Part shown: positions 20,164 to 28,673 of the stretch, piece after piece
Position numbering within the stretch: position 1 is the first letter of the stretch
Layout of the letters: each line of letters starts with the position of its first letter
NCBI RefSeq assembly: GCF_007997005.1
Contig: NZ_VOSL01000020.1
Span: forward strand, 1-64,000
Length of the DNA stretch: 64,000 nt
Origin: Lujinxingia vulgaris
GTDB lineage: Bacteria > Myxococcota_A > Bradymonadia > Bradymonadales > Bradymonadaceae
Direction of reading: 5' to 3'
Program-made: the position numbers and the translations under genes
The notes under the pieces: model-generated
Told to the model about the DNA's origin: nothing
The model's input: the letters and a program-made list of their open reading frames with translations, nothing else
Database searches by the model: none

Positions 20164-20580
20164 ATGAATCGAAATGTTCTGATGATGGTGGCGATGCTGG
20201 CGCTTTTGCTCGTCGGCTCCACCGGGTGTTACAGCAACACCTTTGATTACCCCAGCCGTCAGGCCGATGGTCGCGTGATGGAAGAGTCGCGCACCTTCCT
20301 GATTTACGGGCTGGTTGATCGCAACGATCGTCCTGTGGTGGGCCATGAGCTCTGCAACGGTCCGGTGAAGAGCGTGGAGACGGTGCACACCTTCGGGAAC
20401 CAGTGCATCGGCTGCATCACGCTTTCGATCTACACGCCGAACACCGTGCGGGTGACCTGCGCTTCGGGCACCGCGCACAACTTCTACCTCGATGAAGACG
20501 ACGCCGTCGTCGGACATGAGGTCGTCGATGGCGACACCGGCGAAGTCATGCAGAGCGAGTTCAAGTCGGACTTCATCTAA
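20164..20580 (+). CDS. Bor-like lipoprotein 1
   Basis: 138 residues. Signal peptide with lipobox STGC. The body matches the pattern of lambda Bor/Iss proteins: a FLIYGLVDR strand, then ELCNG, then VETVHTFGNQCIGCITLSIYTP and VRVTC. In Bor the equivalent stretch is a Cys-Gly-containing segment followed by VKTETQQTF and GFITLGIYTP. Bor is an outer-membrane lipoprotein associated with serum resistance. A C-terminal extension (~35 residues, acidic) is not part of classical Bor. The next gene starts 24 bases downstream and encodes a second, shorter member. Confidence 0.78.
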   Translation: MNRNVLMMVAMLALLLVGSTGCYSNTFDYPSRQADGRVMEESRTFLIYGLVDRNDRPVVGHELCNGPVKSVETVHTFGNQCIGCITLSIYTPNTVRVTCASGTAHNFYLDEDDAVVGHEVVDGDTGEVMQSEFKSDFI

Positions 20581-20603
20581 CCCACCATCGAGGAGGTAGT
20601 ATC

Positions 20604-20936
20604 ATGGCACGTTTTGTTATGCTTGCGCTCGTCGCGGCTCTGGCCTTCCCCTCCACGGGGTGTTTCCACAACCGCATCGTGACCTCGCCGGATTATAACC
20701 CGTCGAAGTCGACGCCGGATGCCGAAGAGCTTCGTATTCACATCCTGGGGCTCTTCTCGGTGAACAGTCCAGTCGATCTTGAGGCGACCTGCCCCAACGG
20801 GGCCGGCGTGCTGGAGAGCCGGATGCTCTTCGGGATCCAGTTTTTGACGTTCTCGCAGACTCGCGTCTATTGCAACACGGTGGCGGCGGATGCCGGCGCT
20901 GACTCGGCCGATACGCTGGCGGCGTTGAAGAACTGA
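20604..20936 (+). CDS. Bor-like lipoprotein 2 (diverged paralog)
   Basis: 110 residues. Signal peptide with lipobox STGC, preceded by a good ribosome site (GAGGAGG). The core HILGLFSVNSPVDLEATCPN, ESRMLFGIQFLTFSQTRVYC follows the same strand order and Cys spacing as the preceding Bor-like protein, so I read it as a diverged tandem duplicate. An Ala/Asp-rich tail ends the protein. The two are surely cotranscribed, with a strong terminator at 20961. Confidence 0.72.
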   Translation: MARFVMLALVAALAFPSTGCFHNRIVTSPDYNPSKSTPDAEELRIHILGLFSVNSPVDLEATCPNGAGVLESRMLFGIQFLTFSQTRVYCNTVAADAGADSADTLAALKN

Positions 20937-20960
20937 GCGATATGTTCGTCTGAAGTAGGA

Positions 20961-21002
20961 GCGGGCAAGCGGCGAGTTTCTCGCGGGCTTGCCCGCTTTT
21001 TT
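20961..21002 (+). terminator. Terminator after the Bor-like pair
   Basis: Ten-base perfect stem GCGGGCAAGC/GCTTGCCCGC followed by six T. Confidence 0.92.
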
Positions 21003-21040
21003 GTTGGGCAGTGAGGCGAAGTGTGCGCTCAGAAAAGTTG

Positions 21041-21823
21041 ATGAGAGCCAGGCGGGGCGCGGTGATCGCGGCGTTGGCGCTGGTGGCGTTCTGGGCGACG
21101 CCTCCGGCTGCGGCCGAGGCTGCGGAGCCGGGGGAGCGGGCGCGCTACCGGGTGAGCTACGGACCGGCGCACCTGGCGGATTTGGCGCTGGAGGTGGGGT
21201 GTGGCGAGGAGGAGCGGCGGGGTCGGCTCTTTGCGAGGAGTCGGGGGATGGCCAGCCAGGTGCACCCCTTCAGGGTGCAGCTCGATACGGTGACTCGCGT
21301 GGGAGAGGGGGCGGTGCGGGCGCAGACGTTTATCGAAGAGGATGGGGTGCCGCGCCGCTACCGAAGTCAATTCGCGGCGGAGCCCCGGGTGCGTACCGAG
21401 TGGGAGTTTCGAGGGGTGACGCGGCGTGAGCAGGCGCTCTTGCCGGGGCGTGGTCACGACCTGTTGAGCTGGATGCTGGCGTTGCGGGAGCGGGTGGGGC
21501 GTGGCGAGGCGTTGGAGACACGGCAGCGTTTTGTGGTGTGGGACGGCTGGAAGCTCGTGTATCTCGACGCGATCCCGGCCGAGGTGGAGGAGCGCTGGAC
21601 GCCGTTGGGGTCGGTGAGGGCGCAGCGCTTTGTGTTGCGGCGCACGTATTTGAGTCATGGCGCGGAGCAGGTCGCGCGTCCCTCGGGGCAGGGGGCGGAG
21701 GAGCTGGGGGCGATCTGGATGGAGCTCTCGGAGCGTGCGTTGCCGGTGGAGATGGCCTTTCTGGCGCCGATCGGACGGGTGCGCATCGCGTTGCAGGCGC
21801 ATCAGGCTGGCGGCTGCGAGTGA
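21041..21823 (+). CDS. DUF3108-type secreted protein
   Basis: 260 residues from the ATG at 21041. A signal peptide (ends around AAAEAAEP) is followed by an all-beta body with the DUF3108 pattern: RYRVSYGPAHLADLALEV, a SQVHPFRVQLDTVTRV strand pair, GHDLLSWMLALRERV, then WTPLGSVRAQRFVLRR and IWMELSERALPVEMAF. DUF3108 proteins are exported and of unknown function. It converges on the radical SAM gene, 20 bases away, with no clear terminator between. Confidence 0.72.
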   Translation: MRARRGAVIAALALVAFWATPPAAAEAAEPGERARYRVSYGPAHLADLALEVGCGEEERRGRLFARSRGMASQVHPFRVQLDTVTRVGEGAVRAQTFIEEDGVPRRYRSQFAAEPRVRTEWEFRGVTRREQALLPGRGHDLLSWMLALRERVGRGEALETRQRFVVWDGWKLVYLDAIPAEVEERWTPLGSVRAQRFVLRRTYLSHGAEQVARPSGQGAEELGAIWMELSERALPVEMAFLAPIGRVRIALQAHQAGGCE

Positions 21824-21843
21824 GGCTCTGCGCTTATTTGCGC

Positions 21844-23376
21844 TTAGATACTGGCGAGCTCGTCGGGGAGGATGGCGCCTGGCTGAAGACGCTCGCTGGC
21901 GGGGATGCGCAGCGGGGTGGCGCCTTTTTTGTGGTCGCGGATGGCGCGCTTCCAGGCGCTGTAGCCCGCGCCGTTTTTGTAGGCGGCTTCGGCGGCGTCG
22001 GCCATATCAAAGCCGCCTTGAGAGATCTCGTGCTCGATCCAGGACCAGCGCACCGAGGTGGCCCGGATGTCGACCTTGCGGCCGAGCTTCTTGTGCACGT
22101 GTTTGATCTTGGTCTCCAGGCTCTTGTGATCTTCAAAAGGTGAGCCATCGAGGGGGGTGTTCTTCTTGGCGACGAGCGGGCTCATGCCGAGCGCGACTTT
22201 GCAGATGGAGGAGAGCTCGAGCATTAAGTCGATCATCTCGTCCATATCGTCGAGGGTCTCGCCGGGGTAGCCGATGACCATGTAGAGCTTGAGCAGCTTC
22301 ATGTTGTGGTCGCGCACAAGCTCGGCGCAGCGGCGAAGATGCTTCTCTTTGATGTGCTTTTTGGCAAAATCGCGCATGCGCTGGCTGGAGCCGTCGCTGG
22401 CCACGGTGAGGGTGCGGGCGCCGCCTTTTGCGAGCAGGCCCACGAACTCGTCACCGAGGCGATCGGCGCGCAGGCTGGAGAGGCCAACTTCGCGTCCGGA
22501 GTCGACAAGTGCGCGTAAAATATCAAGAATCTTGGGGTGGTCGCTGGTTGCGGCGCCCACAAGACCCACGCGGGTGGCGTAGTCGGGGACGGTGCCCAGC
22601 ACGCGCTCGGGGGCGACCGCGCGCATGCCGCCGTTGGTGGTGCGGCGCATCACGCAGAAGGAGCAGCCGCGGTGGCAGCCGCGCCCGTTCTCGACCAGGT
22701 GCATCGAACTGAGCTCGGTGTGCGGCGTGATGATGGGGCTGTAGGCCGGCAGGCAGGTGTCGCGGGCCTGGGCCACGGTGCGGAAGGTTTCCCCGTGGAT
22801 CGAGGGGACGTAGACGCCCGGGAGCATCGCGACGTCGCGCAGGTAGCGCTCGCGATCGTCGTAGTCTTTCCACCAGTCGATGAGCACGTTGATGAGCTCT
22901 TCGCCCTCGCCCATCACGATGACGTCGGCGAAGGGACCGGCTGGCAGGGGGTTGGAGAAGGTGATGGGGCCGCCGATGATCACGAGCGGCCAGTTCTCGC
23001 CACGGTCGGCGGCACGAATCGGGATGGCGGCCAGCTCCAGGCAGGTCATGATGCCGATGAGTTCAAGCTCGTAGGAGAGCGAGAAGGCGATGACGTCGCA
23101 GTCGCCCACCGGGGTCTCCGACTCGTAGGTGAAGAGCGGGGTGTTGGACTGGCGGTAGAGGTCGGGATCGTCGGGCAAGAAGCTGCGCTCGCAGACGATG
23201 TCGTCGCGCTGGTTGAGCACGCGGTAGATCGTCTGAAAGCCCAGTGAGCTCATTCCCACACGGTAGGGCGAGGGGTAGACGAGCGCGACGCGGTGAGGCG
23301 CCTCTTTGAAGATGGTGCCGCGCTCGTCATCGAGCAGGGTTTCGACGTGTTGCTTGAGTTCGTAGCTGGTGGCCAT
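21844..23376 (-). CDS. Radical SAM protein with N-terminal B12-binding-like domain
   Basis: 510 residues. The N-terminal ~190 residues (RVALVYPSPYRVGMSSLGFQ, DVIAFSLSYELELIG, IIGGPITFSNPLP, GEGEELI) resemble the B12-binding-type domain of TIGR03960-like radical SAM proteins. The iron-sulfur motif GCHRGCSFC (CX3CX2C) is near residue 225, followed by the TIM-barrel part (SSLRADRLGDE, GYPGETLDDM). The reaction is unknown; relatives act in RNA or cofactor modification. Its ATG overlaps the stop of the upstream unknown gene (TAATG), so the two are coupled. Confidence 0.88.
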   Translation of the reverse strand: MATSYELKQHVETLLDDERGTIFKEAPHRVALVYPSPYRVGMSSLGFQTIYRVLNQRDDIVCERSFLPDDPDLYRQSNTPLFTYESETPVGDCDVIAFSLSYELELIGIMTCLELAAIPIRAADRGENWPLVIIGGPITFSNPLPAGPFADVIVMGEGEELINVLIDWWKDYDDRERYLRDVAMLPGVYVPSIHGETFRTVAQARDTCLPAYSPIITPHTELSSMHLVENGRGCHRGCSFCVMRRTTNGGMRAVAPERVLGTVPDYATRVGLVGAATSDHPKILDILRALVDSGREVGLSSLRADRLGDEFVGLLAKGGARTLTVASDGSSQRMRDFAKKHIKEKHLRRCAELVRDHNMKLLKLYMVIGYPGETLDDMDEMIDLMLELSSICKVALGMSPLVAKKNTPLDGSPFEDHKSLETKIKHVHKKLGRKVDIRATSVRWSWIEHEISQGGFDMADAAEAAYKNGAGYSAWKRAIRDHKKGATPLRIPASERLQPGAILPDELASI

Positions 23377-24194
23377 TAGGCGTCCAGGACCATGTGAAGC
23401 TCACAGCCGTCGTCGCTGGCGCGCCAGCCCGGCGGGATGAGCCAGGCGCGGCCGCCCTCCTGAAGATGGCGGGCGAGGCGGCCCTGCATCATCTCGTTGT
23501 TCGGGTCGAACTCCCAGCGTACGCCTTCGGGGATGTTGCTTTGCCCGAAGACATCGTCGCCGCGGGCCATGTTGACGAGCACCTCGCGGGAGGGCAGCTC
23601 CAGGCGGTAGACGAAGCTGTCTTCGGGGTAGGTGTGCACGCTGGGGCGATGGATGGTCATCTCCATCGCGCCAAAACGCACGTGCACGCGGATGGCCGGG
23701 TTGTAGAACTGGGTCACACCGACCTGGAAGCGGGCTTTGTAAATGGCCAGCGCCAGCGCCTTGGTGCGGGTGGCGATTCCCTGGCCCATCAGGTGGCTGT
23801 GCAGAGAGAAGCCGCTCACACAGTCGGCCTCGACGGTGGGGCAGGCGCAGTATTCGGAGATGGGGACAAAGCCCTCGTAATCATCGTCGATGTCGAGTTT
23901 TTCGAGGATGGAGGGCGGGGTGTCGGCGCGGGGCAGCATAAAGCCGATGACGGCCGAGGGGAGGATGGCGCAGTCGAGCATCACCCACAGGGGCATGCCC
24001 ATGGAGTCGGGACCGCCGAAGGCCTCCTGATTGGAGCGGTTGAGGATCGAGCAAAACTCGCCATTTTGATCGTCTTCGACGCGGAGCACCTCCAGAGGGC
24101 GACCGATGTCGACCTCCAGATCGAGGAAGGGGAGGTTACGCGCGGTGGTGAGCACGTAGGGGATGAGCTTGTGTTCGAGCTGATCCTGATTCAT
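23376..24194 (-). CDS. Unknown protein coupled to the radical SAM gene
   Basis: 272 residues from the ATG at 24194; the open frame extends ~97 codons further but that part is Ser/Pro shadow of the kinase gene. No signal peptide and no family recognised. The protein is acidic and probably beta-rich. A cluster CACPTVEADC (~residue 125) could bind metal or form a disulfide. The overlap with the radical SAM start implies coordinated translation and possibly a shared function such as substrate or partner protein. It follows the kinase gene, 94 bases downstream of its stop. Confidence 0.75.
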   Translation of the reverse strand: MNQDQLEHKLIPYVLTTARNLPFLDLEVDIGRPLEVLRVEDDQNGEFCSILNRSNQEAFGGPDSMGMPLWVMLDCAILPSAVIGFMLPRADTPPSILEKLDIDDDYEGFVPISEYCACPTVEADCVSGFSLHSHLMGQGIATRTKALALAIYKARFQVGVTQFYNPAIRVHVRFGAMEMTIHRPSVHTYPEDSFVYRLELPSREVLVNMARGDDVFGQSNIPEGVRWEFDPNNEMMQGRLARHLQEGGRAWLIPPGWRASDDGCELHMVLDA

Positions 24195-24288
24195 CGGGGG
24201 TGCTCTCAGGTCAAAACAAAGGGAAACGCCGCCGCGAAGTTCGGAGACGAGGGGGGCTGCATCATGGAGAGGATCAAAAGGGGTGACG

Positions 24289-27200
24289 TCAGACCGTTGC
24301 TGCGACCGGTCGTCCCAGGCGCTGGGAGGTCTCGGTGGCGAGCTCGCGCAGGCGCGCGGCCAGATCGGGGCGCTCATCTTCAATGAGGGCGGCGACTTTG
24401 TCAAAAGCGTCGGCGAAGCTCTCTTCAGCGAGCGCGAGCTCGGGGGCGTCGTTGAGGAGCTGGTCGACGACGAGCATGGCTTCACCGTGTACGCCGTTCA
24501 GCAGGAGCGCCAGGGCGTAGAAGGCGCGCGCGCAGCTGACCAGGCGGCGTTCGCCGATGCGGTCGAAGTGTTGGACGGCGTCGGTGAGGGTCTTGAGGGC
24601 GCGGTCGGGCTTGTCGACGGCGAGCTCCAGACGGCCAAGGAGCAGGCGTGCGCAGGTCAGGCCGTGGCGATCGCTTAAGGCGCGGTAGCCCTCCATCGCT
24701 TCGGTGATCAGGGTGTGGGTCTCGCGGTGGCGGTCCACGGCGAAGGCGAGCATGGCCAGGGCGCGGTTGCAGTGGGCGATGCCGTGGCGGTCGCGCATGG
24801 CTTCAAAGGTGGTGTGGGCGTGGCGCAGGTGTTTGGCCGCGGCTTTGAAGTCGGCGCGGGAGTAGGCGAGTTTGCCCAGGGTGAGCTGGCAGTAGGCGGC
24901 GTCGTGGCGTTGGCCGAGGCTCTCGGCTTGCTCCAGCGCGCGGGTGGCCAGGTCGAGAGCTTTTTTGGGCTGGCCGACTTCACGCAGGAAGTCGGCGGCC
25001 AGGCGCTGGCCGAAGGCCAGGGCTTCGGCGTCGCCCAGGCTCTCTTCGAGGATGGCAGCGCGGCGGAAGAAGACCTCGGCTCTGCGCGCGTTGCCCTGGC
25101 GCCAGAAGACGTCGGTGAGCAGGCGGAGCATGGAGGCTTCGAGCACGCGGTGCTGGATCTTCTGGGCGCGCTCCAGGCCGTCTTCGAGAAGACGCTGGGC
25201 CTCGGGCAGAAGTCCCTGGGCGTGGGCCAGGCGGCCCAGGCCGAAGAGGGCGTAAGTGTCGACGACCTGCAGGGTCTGGCGGATGTCGCGGGTGCGCAGG
25301 GTCTGCCAGATGTCTTTGACTTCGCGGCGCGCTGCTTCAAACCAGGTGCGGGCCTCGTCGAGGTCGCCCTGCAGGCGGCTGAGCTCGCCGAGGCCCCAGC
25401 GGGCCCAGAGGGCCACAGCCGGGCTCTGGTCGCCGAGCAGGCGGCGGTAGTGCTCGCGGGCGGAGTCGTACTCGCCGACGCGGCGCTCCAGGTGGGCGAC
25501 CTCCAGGGCGACTTCTTCGGAGCTTAAGACCCCGGAGACGTCCTGAATCAGCGGGCTCTCGATGGAGACCTGATCGGTGTCGGCGAGCTGTTTGGCGTCG
25601 CGGTAGAGCGCCATGGCGCGTTTGAGGTCGGCGCCTTCGGCGGCGGCTCGGGCGGCCTTGACGGTGAAGGCGTAGACGCCGGAGGGCTCGCGGGCGTGGC
25701 GGTAGTGGTCGACGAGCTCCATGGCGCGCTCACGGGCGCGTTTGCCATAGTAGGTTTTCTTGGCTGCGGCGGCCAGGCGATGGAGGTGGCGCAGGCTGCG
25801 GCGGCCTTCCATCTCTTTGAGGAGTACGTCGCGCATGACCACGTGGGCAAACTCGAGGACGTCGCGGCCGCCCTTGCCGACTTCGCGCAAAAAGCCCTGT
25901 TCGACGAGCGCTTCGAGGACTTCGTCGAGGCGGTCGAGCCAGGGGGCGTTGTCTTCGGCGCCGAGGAAGGCGCGGAGCAACGCGTAGTCGAAGCCGGTGC
26001 CCAGAATGGCGGCGCGGTCGAGGATGGCGCGGGTGGCCTCGGCGTCTTCGCTGCGGTTGGCCAGGCGGTTGAGGCGGTAGCGCATCAGCTCGGCGAGCTC
26101 TTCGGGGAGCTCATGCTGGATGTCGACGCCGGGGGCCAACTTCCACTCGCCGCTCTCCCATTGCAGTTTGCCGCTCTCCTGGAGGTAGCCCAGGATCTGC
26201 GTGATGTGCAGGGGGTTGCCGCTGGCGCGTTGCGCGATCTGGCGGGCCAGGGCGTCGTCGACCGGGGCGATCTTGAGCACCAGGGAGCTGGCGTCGGAGG
26301 GGTCGAGGTGGCTCAGCGGGATGCGCAGGACGTTTTCGGGGCCCAGGCGCTCCAGGCGCTCCAGGGCGTAGCGCATCTCGGGGACCTGATCGACCTCTTC
26401 GGCGCGCAGGGTGGCGACGATGAGCACGGGCATCGGGTCGAGGTGCATGCCGACGGCGAGGTGCTGCAGAAACGCGAAGGTCTCATCGCCGCTGTAGTGG
26501 AGATCTTCGAGGACGATGAGCCAGGGTTTTTCTTTGCCGGCCTCGCGCAGCACGCGCTCGATCATGGCGAAGACGCGCTCCTGGACCGAGAGGCGGCGCT
26601 CGCCGGAGTCGCGCTCCTCGAAGATAGCGCTCTCGCCGCCGGGGCTCATCAGCTGGAGGCAGAGGTCGGCTTCTTCGGCCGAGAAACCCCAGGGGCCCAG
26701 GCGGGCGGCGAGGTGCTCGGGGAGGTTGTCGATGTGGATGTCGGTGGTCTGCAGGATGGTCTGCAGGATCTGGCGCATGCCGCCGAAGCTGGTGTTGCCC
26801 CGGGCGTGGGAGCCGGAGGCGACGCGCATGACGCCGGCTTCTTCAATACGGACACGGGCCCACTCCAGCAGGCGGCTTTTGCCGATGCCGGCTTCGCCCT
26901 CCAGAAATAGGACGCCGCCCTGGCCGACGCTGACGGTCTGGCGGACCTGGCGCTCAATGAGGCGTCGCTCGCGTTCGCGGCCGACGAGCGGGGCCTGGGG
27001 CACACCGCCGGGGCCGTGGCGGGAGGTGTCGCCGGCGAGGAGGTGGGAGGGGGGGATGGTTTGACCGCCGTAGCCGCTTAAGAAGCCGGCGTGGGAGAGG
27101 TTGCCGGGGTGGGCGCCCAGGCCCGGATCCCCGAGCCTCGGGCCGGTGACCATCCAGGGGACGTAGCTGAACTCGTTGATGACCGCCTGCAGGGCGTCGC

Positions 27201-28068
27201 GCACCTCGGCGGCGGTCTGGTAGCGCTCGGCGGGGTTTTTGGCGAGCAGTCGGTAGATGGTGCGCTCAAGCTCTGCGGGGAGGTCGCCTTCGCGCGAGCG
27301 CAGCCGGGGGATGGGCGCGCGCAGGTGGCCGCGCATCACCTCGCGGGGCTCATCGCCGGGGTAGGGGGGCATGCCCGAGAAGATCTCAAAGAGGATCACG
27401 CCCAGCGCGTAAAGATCGACGCGGGGTTCCACCGGCTGGCGGCGGAAGAGCTCGGGGGCCATGTAGCGCGGGGTGCCCAGGATGACGCGTTTTCCGGCGG
27501 CGGTCTCGCTGTCTTCGTCATCGAGGCCGCCGGGGGCGCCGGCCAGGCCCAGGCCGCTGTCGTCGCCGGAGCGGGTGGCGGCCAGGCCGAAGTCGACCAG
27601 CTTGATGATCTCGCGGCCGGCGTCGTCGCGGGTCACCAGGATGTTGGAGGGTTTTAAGTCGCGGTGGATGATGCCGCGGGCGTGCGCAGCGCTGAGCGCG
27701 CTCAAGATCTGATCGCTGAGCGAGACGATGCGCAGGATGTCGATGGGCTCGCGTTTAAGTGGCGAGAGCCCGTGGCCGTCGACCAACTCCATGGCCAGCC
27801 ATAAGGTCTGGTCGTCGTTGTCGGTGCCAAAGTCGAAGACGCTGGCGATGTGGGGGTGGTTGAGCCTGGCGACCGCCCGGGCTTCTCGACCAAAGCGGCG
27901 GCGCGCACGCGGCGTGAAGGCCGCATCGGAGTGCAGGACTTTGAGCGCGACCTCGCGATCGAGCGAGGTCTGCAACGCGCGGTAGACCGCGCCCATGCCG
28001 CCCTCACCGATCCTCTCGGCGATGACAAAACGTCCGGCGACTTCGGTTCCTTCAGTGAGAATGGCCAT
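24289..28068 (-). CDS. Ser/Thr kinase fused to AAA-type ATPase and TPR array
   Basis: 1259 residues from the ATG at 28068. Kinase domain ~10-290: glycine loop IGEGGMGAVY, catalytic Lys in ALKVL, HRDLKPSNILV, DFGLA, and APE-type MAPELF. The ATPase domain begins PLVGRERERRLI (~375) with Walker A EGEAGIGKS and Walker B-like WLIVLEDLHYSGD. From ~640 to the end there are many TPR-like helical repeats. This is the PknB-ATPase-TPR regulator type common in myxobacteria and relatives, resembling MalT/STAND signalling proteins. The partner is unknown. Codon use matches its neighbours. Confidence 0.93.
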   Translation of the reverse strand: MAILTEGTEVAGRFVIAERIGEGGMGAVYRALQTSLDREVALKVLHSDAAFTPRARRRFGREARAVARLNHPHIASVFDFGTDNDDQTLWLAMELVDGHGLSPLKREPIDILRIVSLSDQILSALSAAHARGIIHRDLKPSNILVTRDDAGREIIKLVDFGLAATRSGDDSGLGLAGAPGGLDDEDSETAAGKRVILGTPRYMAPELFRRQPVEPRVDLYALGVILFEIFSGMPPYPGDEPREVMRGHLRAPIPRLRSREGDLPAELERTIYRLLAKNPAERYQTAAEVRDALQAVINEFSYVPWMVTGPRLGDPGLGAHPGNLSHAGFLSGYGGQTIPPSHLLAGDTSRHGPGGVPQAPLVGRERERRLIERQVRQTVSVGQGGVLFLEGEAGIGKSRLLEWARVRIEEAGVMRVASGSHARGNTSFGGMRQILQTILQTTDIHIDNLPEHLAARLGPWGFSAEEADLCLQLMSPGGESAIFEERDSGERRLSVQERVFAMIERVLREAGKEKPWLIVLEDLHYSGDETFAFLQHLAVGMHLDPMPVLIVATLRAEEVDQVPEMRYALERLERLGPENVLRIPLSHLDPSDASSLVLKIAPVDDALARQIAQRASGNPLHITQILGYLQESGKLQWESGEWKLAPGVDIQHELPEELAELMRYRLNRLANRSEDAEATRAILDRAAILGTGFDYALLRAFLGAEDNAPWLDRLDEVLEALVEQGFLREVGKGGRDVLEFAHVVMRDVLLKEMEGRRSLRHLHRLAAAAKKTYYGKRARERAMELVDHYRHAREPSGVYAFTVKAARAAAEGADLKRAMALYRDAKQLADTDQVSIESPLIQDVSGVLSSEEVALEVAHLERRVGEYDSAREHYRRLLGDQSPAVALWARWGLGELSRLQGDLDEARTWFEAARREVKDIWQTLRTRDIRQTLQVVDTYALFGLGRLAHAQGLLPEAQRLLEDGLERAQKIQHRVLEASMLRLLTDVFWRQGNARRAEVFFRRAAILEESLGDAEALAFGQRLAADFLREVGQPKKALDLATRALEQAESLGQRHDAAYCQLTLGKLAYSRADFKAAAKHLRHAHTTFEAMRDRHGIAHCNRALAMLAFAVDRHRETHTLITEAMEGYRALSDRHGLTCARLLLGRLELAVDKPDRALKTLTDAVQHFDRIGERRLVSCARAFYALALLLNGVHGEAMLVVDQLLNDAPELALAEESFADAFDKVAALIEDERPDLAARLRELATETSQRLGRPVAATV

Positions 28069-28187
28069 GAACGTCGAGCATGCCGCGGTTGGAGGCTGAC
28101 GCACCGGTGCACAGGCGTCAGCTCGGGTGGAAATTAAGTCCAGGCAACCCTAACCCATCGTTGAGTATTTTTCACCCGTAAAGAATG

Positions 28188-28226
28188 CGCCGCCGCCGGC
28201 CCGCGTGCGGGCGAAAGCGGCGGCGG
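28188..28226 (-). terminator. Hairpin downstream of the 28242 gene
   Basis: Outer GC-rich stem (CGCCGCCG with CGGCGGCG) enclosing an inner GCCCGC/GCGGGC stem, read on the minus strand and followed by ATTCTTTA. Strong fold but a poor U-tract. Confidence 0.45.
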
Positions 28227-28241
28227 ACAGGTGCGATGCGC

Positions 28242-28586
28242 TCAGGAGAGCGTGGCCGACTCACCGTCGGCGAGGATGTAGACTTTGCCGCGACGCTCGT
28301 CGAAGACCCAGCCCTCAAAGAGGCTGTCGAGCTCCTCGCGGAGCACGGATTTTAAGTCCTCATCGAGTTCGTCAAGGTCTTCGGGCAGTACGATGTTGTA
28401 GACCCAGAACTCCTGGGAGCGATCCGGGTCGATGTCGCCGCCGTAGACGCCGGTGAGCATCAGTGAGGTGAAGGCGTCCTCGTCGGGAGCGGAGCGGTAG
28501 CGCGCCGCGCCCTGGGGGCCTTCGAGTTGTTCGAGCAGGGCGAAGCCCACGTCGAGCTCCAGCTCGTAGCTGTTTTGATACGTCAT
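28242..28586 (-). CDS. Small acidic protein of unknown function
   Basis: 114 residues, strongly acidic, no signal peptide. The ribosome site GGAGG lies seven bases before the ATG. The sequence (YELELDVGFALLEQLEGP, FWVYNIVLPEDLDELDEDL, FEGWVFDERRGKVYIL) looks like a compact alpha/beta protein; no family recognised. It sits between the kinase and the exoribonuclease on the same strand, with a hairpin after it. Confidence 0.68.
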   Translation of the reverse strand: MTYQNSYELELDVGFALLEQLEGPQGAARYRSAPDEDAFTSLMLTGVYGGDIDPDRSQEFWVYNIVLPEDLDELDEDLKSVLREELDSLFEGWVFDERRGKVYILADGESATLS

Positions 28587-28673
28587 GGTCGAACCTCCGT
28601 AGGAGACGATGGTAAGACGCGATGACTGCTGGACCTCGCGCGGTGAAGAAGCAGCATGCCGCCGGCGTAACGC

